From Terriglobia bacterium (lineage in GTDB: Bacteria; Acidobacteriota; Terriglobia; Bryobacterales; Bryobacteraceae), in the NCBI GenBank assembly GCA_020073365.1, contig JAIQFL010000009.1, positions 1 through 64,000 of the forward strand: DNA of 64,000 nt, in the 5' to 3' direction. This document shows positions 9,685 to 18,248 of this stretch, one piece after another; the stretch's first letter is position 1, and each line of letters starts with the position of its first letter. The notes below the pieces were generated by a model. That model saw only the letters and a program-made list of their open reading frames with translations, did no database searches and was not told the origin of the DNA. A program made the translations under genes and the position numbers.

Positions 9685-10647
9685 TTAGACCTCTCTCATG
9701 GAGGGCAATTGATTAACGGCTTCCGTCTGGTTACGCCGGTGGCGGGTGGGCCTCGGAAGGGGCTTTGTGCCTTTTGGACTGGAACAGATTCTGTAAGGTG
9801 TCGATGATGGAGCAGCTTTGTTTTTGGCGGCTGTTTGAATGACACTGGTGAACCCGGCAAAGGCCTCCGCACCACGCTCATTCTTAGAACCATGAGAAAG
9901 CTGGCGCAGAATCACCGCCGATCGCAACCTACGCTCCCCACGGTTGTTGGTTGGGTCGATCGTTGGATCGTGCAGGAACAGCAGTACCCTCTCTCGATCA
10001 TGCTGCAGACCGATTCCGTCCAAAAGCCGTTGGTTGTCCTCGTCCTTCAGCATGCGAGGGCGCAGGTGCGTCGTAAGTTCTTCCTCAATCCGTTCCACCT
10101 CGGCCTCGAACTGCTTGGCCTTTCCGGCCCGTTGGTCGCGCCAGAGTTGGCGGGCTTCTCGCAGGATGCTCTTCAGTTTCAGCCCAAAGCTACGGGCGCG
10201 GCCAGCCTTGCGCTCCAGCACCTCATTGATATTCTCCTTGAGGTGATCCAAGCATTTCTGCTGCTTGACCCCCAACAACTCCTTGGCATCGTAACTCTTG
10301 CCCCGGTCGGTGACCATCACTCCCGCGTAGTCGGCGGGAATCAGTTCCCGTACCTCTTCGTTGCGATGCCTGCGGCGAATCTGAAACACCGCGGCCTGGT
10401 CGGTATCGAAGGCCATCAAATGGGCCTTCTGCCCGTGAATCCGCCATCCGGTGTCATCCGTGTAGACCGCTGGCGCAGTGGCCACGCCCGCACGTAGCTC
10501 CTGGTAGGCATTCCCGACCACCCCCTCCGACTTCTTCAACGCGTCCTGGGTCAGGGCGCTCTGCGTCACTTCGATTCCCGTGAACTCCCGCAGAATCGCG
10601 GGCAACTTGCGCACCGGCACGCCCATGCCGTAGTGCACCGTATGCAT
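9685..10647 (-). pseudogene. IS66-family transposase, N-terminally truncated with C-terminal frameshift
   Basis: GMGVPVRKLPAILREFTGIEVTQSALTQDAL...VYTDDTGWRIHGQKAHLMAF...DPTNNRGERRLRSAVILRQLSHGSKNERGAEAFAGFTSVIQT. The C-terminal DTLQNLFQSKRHKAPSEAHPPPA* is in another frame. Confidence 0.88.
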
Positions 10648-10739
10648 TACTAATCGTTAAAATCTTTGCGTGCCGCGACGATTTCAAGCGGCTTTCTCCT
10701 GGAGCGCATTGATCTGCTTAAGGCTGGTTCGCGCCGAAG

Positions 10740-10880
10740 TTACCGTCGTGCCATTTCCACCGCCTCCCCCCAGAACGTCTCCGGCAGTCGTGACCGCGAC
10801 GGTTGCCCGCTACGCCATTGTTCCAATCGCTGCTTCAGTTGCAATAAATCGTCGGGTATCGCTTCTTTCTCGCAGGACAT
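10740..10880 (-). pseudogene. Fragment of an IS-associated accessory HTH protein (TnpA-like)
   Basis: Minus-strand ORF MSCEKEAIPDDLLQLKQRLEQWRSGQPSRSRLPETFWGEAVEMARR*, then apparent frameshift; resembles short HTH proteins encoded next to IS66-type transposases. Confidence 0.45.
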
Positions 10881-10960
10881 GCCCCACGGTACTACTCACT
10901 ACCATCCCCCGTCACGCACGCTTGCCGAAGGCTCACGATGCAATCCGTTGCGAAGCCGCT

Positions 10961-11360
10961 GACGGCACCGTATTCTTCCTCGACAGGTCCCTCGGCGTAG
11001 AGCCAATCCGAAAGGATCTCATCAAATCCGGTCTGGAAGTTGAGATTCACGACGACCACTTCGCTCGCGATGAGAAGGATCGTGTCTTGGCCCCGGACGG
11101 TCGGCGAGCGGGGCTGGGTTGTGCCCACCAAGGATCAGAGACTGAGATATCGTCCACTGAAGATCAGGGCGCTGCGAGCCAGCAACGCCAGAGTGTTCGT
11201 CCTTACCGCCGGCAATCTCCGTGGAATCGAGATCGCTGCGGTCCTCCCGGTGGCACTACCACGGATTCACAAAGTCCTCCACTCCCGGGCGGGACGGTTC
11301 CGTGGCGCGCGTCTCAGCATCCGGACACGTCTCTATCACATGATTGTCACACGATCTTAA
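10961..11360 (+). pseudogene. Frameshifted PIN-like domain protein (toxin-like)
   Basis: Frame 1: GTVFFLDRSLGVEPIRKDLIKSGLEVEIHDDHFARDEKDRVLAPDG; next frame: VGERGWVVPTKDQRLRYRPLKIRALRASNARVFVLTAGNLRGIEIA. Together they match the PIN-like pattern 'FFLDRSLG...HDDHF...GWVVLTKDQRIRYR...AFVLTAGNLTG'; frame switch near 11095-11105. Confidence 0.7.
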
Positions 11361-11466
11361 TCCCTGGGGTCGTCCCGTAGCTCCCCTTGCCGCCATTTGG
11401 GCCGGTGCCGAAATACGGGCGGTACGTGCGGAAACAACTTGCCCTGAATCAGCAACTTGGAAGCGG

Positions 11467-12807
11467 ATGTTTGGCCCGTCAGGTGCACTATTTCGGGGCG
11501 TGAATCCGAGAGTTTTGATCGTCCTGGCATTGGCCGCGTCCGCCGGCGCACAAGAGACCGCTCCCCTGAAACTCACGTTGCGCGAGGCCGTTTCGCTGGC
11601 GTTGAAGCAAAACCCGCAGGTGATCCTGGCCAACCTGGGTGTGTCGCAAAGCCAGCAGGATCGCCAGATTGCCCGCTCGGCGCTGCTGCCGCAGGTGAAC
11701 GGGAACGTCTCAGAGACCGTGCACCGCGTCAACCTGCAGACGGCCATTGGGTTCAGCTTCCCCGGCTTTCCGCAGCACATAGGGCCGTATTACGTGTTCC
11801 AGGGAGGCGTGGGCTTTAACGCGCCGGTATTCGACCTCACCCTGTGGCGCCGCTATCGTTCGGCTGAGCTGGGCATCGATAGCAGCCGCGCGCAGGAAAT
11901 GTCGGTGCGGGAAGAGAGCGTTCTGCTGGTGGTGTCGCAATACCTGGGAAGCCAGCGGGCGGCCGCGGACGTCCAGGCAGCGCAATCCCGTGTGGAACTG
12001 GCGCAGGCGCTCTACGATCAATCGGCCGACCTCCAGAAGAACGGCGTCGGCACGGGGATCGACACGCTGCGTTCCAACGTGCAACTGCAGAACGAGAAGC
12101 AACGGCTGATCGTGGCGCGCACCCAACTGCAAACTACGCTGTACGGCCTCTCCCGCCTGCTGAACGTCGATCCGCACCGCACCATCGAGCTGGCCGATCA
12201 GGTCAGCTTCTTCGACACGCCCGAGGTCTCGCCCGACCAGACGCTCGAACGCGCTTATAGCGCGCGGCCGGAACTGCGCCAGATCCTCTCCCAGGAGCGG
12301 CGCGCCGAGCTGGAGCTCAAAACCGCCGTGGACCAACGGCTTCCCAGGCTCTCGCTGACAGGGGGTTGGCTGGAGCAGGGGCTCACGCCCTCCAGCATCA
12401 TCCCGGTGTATCAATACCAGGCCAATCTGGATTTTCCGTTGTTCACCGGCGGGCGCATCCAAGCCCAGCGCGCACAGGCGGAACTGGCCATCCGGCAACT
12501 CAAGCAACAGGAGCAGGAACTGCGCAACCGCGTGGCCCTGGAAGTGAGAACCGCTATCGCCCAGTCGGAAGCGGCGCGCAGTGAAGTGACCGTCGCGAAC
12601 CTGGGGGTGGACCTTGCCAGGCAGGAGGTGGTGCAGGCGCGCGACCGCTTTCAGGCCGGCGTGGCCAACAACATTGAAGTGATCACCGCGCAGGACGAGC
12701 TGGCGCGGGCCAACGACAATCAGATCGCGGCGTTGTACCGGTACAACCAGTCGCGGGCGGACCTGGCGCACGCGGTCGGGCAAATGGAGGCGGTTTACGC
12801 AAAGTAG
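11467..12807 (+). CDS. TolC-family outer membrane efflux protein
   Basis: LTLREAVSLALKQNPQVILANLGVSQSQQDRQIARSALLPQVN; C-terminal IEVITAQDELARANDNQIAALYRYNQSRADLAHAVGQ. Start uncertain (ORF opens at 11344). Confidence 0.93.
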   Translation: MFGPSGALFRGVNPRVLIVLALAASAGAQETAPLKLTLREAVSLALKQNPQVILANLGVSQSQQDRQIARSALLPQVNGNVSETVHRVNLQTAIGFSFPGFPQHIGPYYVFQGGVGFNAPVFDLTLWRRYRSAELGIDSSRAQEMSVREESVLLVVSQYLGSQRAAADVQAAQSRVELAQALYDQSADLQKNGVGTGIDTLRSNVQLQNEKQRLIVARTQLQTTLYGLSRLLNVDPHRTIELADQVSFFDTPEVSPDQTLERAYSARPELRQILSQERRAELELKTAVDQRLPRLSLTGGWLEQGLTPSSIIPVYQYQANLDFPLFTGGRIQAQRAQAELAIRQLKQQEQELRNRVALEVRTAIAQSEAARSEVTVANLGVDLARQEVVQARDRFQAGVANNIEVITAQDELARANDNQIAALYRYNQSRADLAHAVGQMEAVYAK

Positions 12808-12840
12808 AGAAAGGCCGGAGAGTCTTCGGGCAGACAGCAG

Positions 12841-13080
12841 GTGCTGACCGCCCATCTGACGCCCTACGATGGGGCGTATCGAGCGGCGCTGGAGCGCACC
12901 ACGCAGATGCTGCACACGCGAGGTTCTTCGCTTCCGGACGCGGCCCGGCAGGCCCACGGAATGATCTATGGAAGCGTGATGCGGCAATCCGGTATGCTGG
13001 CTTTTGCGGATGCGTTTTGGGTAATGGCGGTTTTGTTTGTGGTGATCGTTCCGCTCATGTTCCTGATGAATAAATCGTGA
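12841..13080 (+). pseudogene. C-terminal remnant of an EmrB/DHA2-family MFS efflux permease
   Basis: LTAHLTPYDGAYRAALERTTQMLHTRGSSLPDAARQAHGMIYGSVMRQSGMLAFADAFWVMAVLFVVIVPLMFLMNKS resembles the last ~80 aa of EmrB-type transporters. Sits between tolC-like and emrA-like genes; the remaining ~400 aa are absent. Confidence 0.8.
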
Positions 13081-13257
13081 CCGGGGAGGGGTCCGCTCAT
13101 GGTGGAGTGAGCCCCGGCCCTGCCGAAATATGGGCAAATAGCGGCGGCAGCGCTCCCATCGGGGAAGCGCAAGCGATTTCGGATAAAGGACTTCTGCGCG
13201 AGGTCCGCATTTGGTGCTTCCCATGCTGGGTGTCACGGAAGGAAGGTTCAGAGACCG

Positions 13258-14526
13258 ATGCCAAATCTGGTGGAAGATCTGTCGAAGCCGAAAACCGCTC
13301 CGGCGCCGGCACTCACTCCGCGGAAGAGCTTGTCCATGAAATACGTCGCTTTCGCGGTCGTCCTGTTAATCGCCGCAGGTGCAGCCGTCGCGGTCTACCT
13401 GCATTTCCAGGATCGCGTGTCCTCGGATGACGCCAACGTGGATGGGCACATCAGCGCCATCGCGCCCAAGGTTGCGGGCAACGTGGCGGAAGTGCTCGTC
13501 GAGGACAATCAGCCGGTGAAGGCCGGGCAGGTGCTGGTGCGGATCGATCCTCGCGATTTGCAGGCCAAAGTGGACATGGCCAAGGCGGCCGTGATGCAGG
13601 CGGAGAGCCAGTTGCGTTCGGCCCAGGTGGTGGTGCCGTGGACCAATGAAACCACCCAATCGGGAGCCGTGGCGGCCACTGCGGGATTGGCCGACACGCA
13701 GGCTGAAGTGGACCGGGCCCGCATCGGCTACGAGCAGGCTTCCGGGTCGGATCTGCTCTACGCTCAGGCGAACGTGCGCGCCAAGCAGGCCAGCAGCGAG
13801 CGCGCCCAGGCCGACTTGGCACGCATGAAGCCCCTGGTGGACAAGGCCGAGATTTCGGGGCAGCAATACGACGCCTATGTGGCCGCCGCGCGCGTCGCGG
13901 AAAGCGAGCTGCAGGCAGCCCAGGAAAAGCTGGGTTCGGCGGAGAAGGAAGCCGCCATCCGTAAGGCTTCGCTGGATGTCGCACTGTCGCGCGTGAACCA
14001 GGCGAAGGCCCAGGTGGAGACCTCGGTGGCCAACCGCAAACAGGTCGCCATCCGGACCGCGGACGTCGGGGGCTTCTCGGCTGCGGTGGCCGCGGCGCGC
14101 GCCAGGCTGGAAGCCGCCGAACTGGAGCTCAGCTACACGTCGATTGCAGCGCCGGTGGATGGCGTAGTCACACGCAAGAGCGTAGAGGCCGGCCAGATCG
14201 TTTCGCCCGGCCAGGGCCTGATGACCATCATTCCGCTCAACGACGTCTGGGTGACAGCCAATTTCAAAGAGACCCAGCTTGCTAACGTGCATCCCGGCCA
14301 GAGGGTGGAAATCAGGGTGGACATGTACGGTAAGATCGTGACCGGGCATGTGGATTCGATTGCCGGCGCGACCGGGTCGAGGTTGAGTCTGCTGCCGCCG
14401 GAGAATGCCACCGGCAACTTCGTCAAGGTGGTGCAGCGCCTTCCGGTCAAGATTCTGGTGGATCGGCAGGACGGCCTGGTCCTGCGACCCGGCATGAACG
14501 TGGACGTAACCATCTTCACCCGCTAG
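13258..14526 (+). CDS. HlyD/EmrA-family membrane fusion protein
   Basis: Single TM, then VSSDDANVDGHISAIAPKVAGNVAEVLVEDNQPVKAGQVLVRIDPRD; C-terminal barrel VVQRLPVKILVDRQDGLVLRPGMNVDVTI. Confidence 0.95.
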   Translation: MPNLVEDLSKPKTAPAPALTPRKSLSMKYVAFAVVLLIAAGAAVAVYLHFQDRVSSDDANVDGHISAIAPKVAGNVAEVLVEDNQPVKAGQVLVRIDPRDLQAKVDMAKAAVMQAESQLRSAQVVVPWTNETTQSGAVAATAGLADTQAEVDRARIGYEQASGSDLLYAQANVRAKQASSERAQADLARMKPLVDKAEISGQQYDAYVAAARVAESELQAAQEKLGSAEKEAAIRKASLDVALSRVNQAKAQVETSVANRKQVAIRTADVGGFSAAVAAARARLEAAELELSYTSIAAPVDGVVTRKSVEAGQIVSPGQGLMTIIPLNDVWVTANFKETQLANVHPGQRVEIRVDMYGKIVTGHVDSIAGATGSRLSLLPPENATGNFVKVVQRLPVKILVDRQDGLVLRPGMNVDVTIFTR

Positions 14527-15271
14527 CTGGATTCTGATCGGAGCCACGACCGTAACGGAGTTGTACCCCGGCACGCTCGTCGACCCACTTCCGCATCCGC
14601 TGGTTCAACGGCGGAAAGGGTACGGCCGGAGTCTCGAAAGCACCGGTGACTGCATCCGTCCATCCCGCCAATCAATTACACTTTGTTGGCAGCGAAACAG
14701 GGACGCCGAATGCCGGCCCGCCACTACATCTTTGACCGAGACGTCTTGACGCCATTTGTTTTTGGGCCTCTTCAGCGCCCGCGGCCGACTCTGACGACGT
14801 TGTTGGGCGAGGCCGCGAGCACTGCGTTCCGGGCGGCCACTGACTGAGTAGGCGAGTACTGACTGAGTAGTACGGCGACTAGACCGTATGTTCTGATGTC
14901 GGTCCCCGGAGGGTGATCGAATGTGTTTTTGTTGGCACCACAATTCAGGAGGAGTTGAGACCACTGGAGACGGCCCGATGCTGGCGCAGGTTGTAAGCCG
15001 ATCCGTGATCGGGCGGGCGTACCTTCGCCACCCGTCGTCCCTACCGAATGGCACTTTAAATCGTCCGCATAGAAGGGAGCGGTCCCGCGCCGCCCCCAAA
15101 ACGGGTATTTTTTCACACCTGCGTGCCGACCTGTAGTTTTTTCATCCCGGTCGGCTAGGTCTCCTGCATCCTGATGTCCCAAACGCCCCGCCCATTGCTC
15201 CCGGCTCCTCAGAAACGGCGTCGATTGTACTCTTCCGCACAAAGGCCGGAGGGGTGCTCCCTGGTTAGCTG

Positions 15272-16543
15272 ATGCATCGCTGGATACTTGCGTTCGCTGG
15301 AGCATCCGCCCTGCTGGCTGCCGACGACGCGCGGCTCGCCCTGTCCCTCAAAGCGCAATCGGAGTTCGACCGCGTGGCACTGGCCGCAACACCAGATCTG
15401 CGCAGCACCATCGCCTGCATTCAAACGCAGGCCTCGTTGCTCGCGGTGGCCTTGCCGGAGGAACTCCCCCTGGTTCACTATCACAAGGGCTTCTGTACGT
15501 TGGCAAGCGCCATCGTTACGCGCAACGCCGGCGAGTTCACGGAGGCCGCCGCCGAGTTCGACAAAGCCATCGCGGGATGGGCGGCGCGGGCTCAGATCCT
15601 CGGCAAGAACAGGCCACCCGAACAACTCCCGTCGGGCTTGCGCGTGCTGGCGTCCATCGCGCGGCTCGAAGCAGGCCTGGACGACCCCGGTATGGACCGC
15701 GCGCAGGCCCAGATTGCCTCCTCTGTCGAGAACCCGGTCTGTGCCTCCAGCATCATGCCCTCGGCCTTCTGCGGAGAGCTTTTACAGACCGGCCGGCAGT
15801 GGCTCGGATGGATGGCATTGCGCCACGACTACCTCGATGACGCCGCGCGATACTTCGCCGGATCGGCTGGGACCGGTTGGCCCGAATGGGTGACGGGGCG
15901 CCAGGCGTTTCTGGCGCGTAGGTATCAGGACGCCGCCCGGCAGTACCGCCAGGCGATCAACCTGGCGAAGCCGGACGCCGCCGCCTCGCTGGCCGACCGT
16001 CTGGGTGCACGGCCCGATCTCCCGGCGGAGTTGGCCGAGTTGGGCGGCGCTCTGCTTCTGGCGGGAGACTCCACGGCGGCCATTGCCACCCTGGATGCGG
16101 CTGTGAAAGCCGACCCGTCCAGCGCTCGGGCGCTCTACTTGCGAGCCCGCGCCAAGGAGGTGGCGGGACAGACGGAGGCGGCATTGACCGATTACAATCT
16201 CGCCGCCCGAACAGCCTTCGCCAACGCCCGGGACCTGGCTTCCGGAGAAGCCCACCTCTACCGCGGGATTCTGCTCTACAGCCGCAAGGACTACGGCCAC
16301 GCCGAAGACGAATTCTCCAGCGCCCTGAATTTCGATATTTCCGCCGGATTGCGCGCCGACGCGGCTGCCTGGCGGCACCTGGCCGCGGTCGCGAACGGGT
16401 CGTGTGCCGCATCCCGCCAGCACCTGGAGCAGGCGCTCCCCGCGGTCTCGCCGTACTTTCCGAAGGACGAAGCGCGCGCGCGGATGGCGGCGTGTCCGTC
16501 TACGGCGCTGGTGGGAGACCCTCGGGGCGCCCCCGCGAAATGA
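15272..16543 (+). CDS. Tetratricopeptide-repeat protein
   Basis: TPR-like helices: LAGDSTAAIATLDAAVKADPSSARALYLRARAKEVAGQTEAALTDYNLAARTA; secreted N-terminus. Confidence 0.75.
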   Translation: MHRWILAFAGASALLAADDARLALSLKAQSEFDRVALAATPDLRSTIACIQTQASLLAVALPEELPLVHYHKGFCTLASAIVTRNAGEFTEAAAEFDKAIAGWAARAQILGKNRPPEQLPSGLRVLASIARLEAGLDDPGMDRAQAQIASSVENPVCASSIMPSAFCGELLQTGRQWLGWMALRHDYLDDAARYFAGSAGTGWPEWVTGRQAFLARRYQDAARQYRQAINLAKPDAAASLADRLGARPDLPAELAELGGALLLAGDSTAAIATLDAAVKADPSSARALYLRARAKEVAGQTEAALTDYNLAARTAFANARDLASGEAHLYRGILLYSRKDYGHAEDEFSSALNFDISAGLRADAAAWRHLAAVANGSCAASRQHLEQALPAVSPYFPKDEARARMAACPSTALVGDPRGAPAK

Positions 16544-16603
16544 TGGGCAGATGACCCAAGGGACCGGCGAATTCCGGCGCGGTGTGATACAGTTCAGAAT
16601 AAG

Positions 16604-17089
16604 ATGGCATCCCGAAGCGTCAACAAAGTCATACTGCTTGGGCATCTCGGCAAGGATGCCGAGACCAAATTCACGACGAGTGGCGTGGCGAAGTCCACGT
16701 TCACCGTCGCCACGAACCGCCGCTGGAAGGACCAGCAATCGGGTGAATGGAAGGAAGAAACCGACTGGCACAATGTAGTGCTGTGGCGCGCCGAGAACCT
16801 CGCCAACTACCTGCTGAAGGGCAAGCAGGTTTATGTCGAGGGCCGGCTGCAAACTCGCAGCTACGACGACAAGGACGGCCAGAAGCGTTACTTTACGGAA
16901 GTTGTGGCGGACGATGTGGTGCTGTTGGGTGGCCGCGGCGACAGCCCCGCCGGCTCCAGCGGCGGCGATTTCGAACGCCCCGTGTCCATGCCGCGCTCCG
17001 CGCAGCCACCGCGCCCGCAACCTGCTGCCGCCCCCGCGCCTCCGGAGGAGTTCAACCAGGGCATCACGGACGACGACGTTCCATTCTGA
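16604..17089 (+). CDS. ssb: Single-stranded DNA-binding protein
   Basis: MASRSVNKVILLGHLGKDAETKFTTSG OB-fold; acidic tail tip DDDVPF. Confidence 0.97.
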   Translation: MASRSVNKVILLGHLGKDAETKFTTSGVAKSTFTVATNRRWKDQQSGEWKEETDWHNVVLWRAENLANYLLKGKQVYVEGRLQTRSYDDKDGQKRYFTEVVADDVVLLGGRGDSPAGSSGGDFERPVSMPRSAQPPRPQPAAAPAPPEEFNQGITDDDVPF

Positions 17090-17114
17090 TTTGCGCCGAA
17101 CCGCACCGCGAGCC

Positions 17115-17423
17115 ATGAGTTTCGTGCCCATCAAACTGCGCGATTATGTTCGCGTGCACCTGAAAGCCAATCCGGGTTCGGACAAGCGCGAGGTCACCGC
17201 GCGGTTCCGCGCGGCGCTCACCCGATACCAAGCCGGGGAACGGTGCTATTGTGGCGAGCCAATCTGGGTTATCGGCTCGGCGGAACTAGGGAATACCTGC
17301 TTCACGTGCGCCACCGGCGAAACGGATCCATCCGAGGATTACGAGATAGCCGAGGCGTGTGATAAATATAGCGCCGCTACCCTGTCAGATCCTGCGTGTG
17401 ACGCTCGCCGGCTACGAGGGTAA
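17115..17423 (+). CDS. Hypothetical protein; C-terminus possibly replaced by inserted transposase DNA
   Basis: MSFVPIKLRDYVRVHLKANPGSDKREVTARFRAALTRYQAGERCYCGEPIWVIGSAELGNTCFTCATGETDPSEDYEIAEACDK; the last ~20 aa run into the IS fragment. Confidence 0.6.
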   Translation: MSFVPIKLRDYVRVHLKANPGSDKREVTARFRAALTRYQAGERCYCGEPIWVIGSAELGNTCFTCATGETDPSEDYEIAEACDKYSAATLSDPACDARRLRG

Positions 17424-17883
17424 ACTCCGGCGGTTGACCGTGATGGGAGCTGGGGCACGAGGAGCTTACTGTACTGTTGACCAACCATCGCAAACTCGGC
17501 CCCGTCGAGCTGGTGGCGCGCTATGCACCGCGCATGCTCATTGAGAACGGAATCTCCGAAGCCGTCCAGTTCTTCCATGTCGGCGCACTGTCCTCCAGGG
17601 TCGGGATGAAAGTGGATTTCGACATGCAATTGACGCTCATGGCCAGTTCGCTAATATCGCATGATGGCCCATCGCATCGGTAGAGTGCGGCCACTCCCAG
17701 CCCAAGACCGTCTTTCGTAATTTGCTGGACCTGTCGGGCAATGTAGAAATAACGACGACCTCCGTCGTGGTGACCTTGGACAACGTGCCCACAACCCTTA
17801 TCTGGTCGCCTCTGGTCTGACTGATCGGTCCACACCCATGCCTTGGTTCGGCCCAAAAGAGCTGATCCTTCAATTCGCCTGAA
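17385..17883 (+). mobile_element. Degenerate DDE-transposase C-terminal fragment (family uncertain)
   Basis: Pieces in several frames: VTLAGYEGKLRRLTV / LGHEELTVLLTNHRKLGPVELVARYAPRMLIENGISEAVQFFHVGALSSRVGMKVDFDMQLTLMASSL / MAHRIGRVRPLPAQD / RAHNPYLVASGLTDRSTPMPWFGPKELILQF. Typical transposase C-terminus (ARYxxRMxIENxIxxxxxFFHxDALSSxVxxKVDxDLQLTLxASxLY). Confidence 0.75.
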
Positions 17884-17922
17884 TCGTGACCGATCGTCGA
17901 ATACGCCACTCGTGTTAATTGA

Positions 17923-18126
17923 ATTATTACGCGTGGAAATCGAGGCTACGACGTAGTATCGCTTCTCATCTTTCGAATGGCGAACGTCGCCCCGTACCAC
18001 GAGTGGCTCGTGAAAAAAGACATCTTCGGCTTCCTCCGGAGTCACCTGGTGCCGTTCCCAGTTTTTGTGGGTATTGGCGTCGTCCCAGTCAAACCCCGTA
18101 CAATTCTCCAGCGGACCTGCCCCCAC
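17923..18126 (-). pseudogene. BrnT-family toxin, C-terminally truncated by the adjacent transposase fragment
   Basis: FDWDDANTHKNWERHQVTPEEAEDVFFHEPLVVRGDVRHSKDEKRYYVVAS matches the BrnT N-terminal half. Downstream the ORF is antisense to the transposase fragment. Confidence 0.75.
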
Positions 18127-18248
18127 GAATCCAGTATATGACTATCGTATACGCGGATGTGGGGGCCGGCCAGAGCTGTCAAGTCAGGCCTCGCGCAATT
18201 GGCCGTCTAACCCTGAGCGTAGAAGTGCGTCGGCGGATCCTTACCCTG

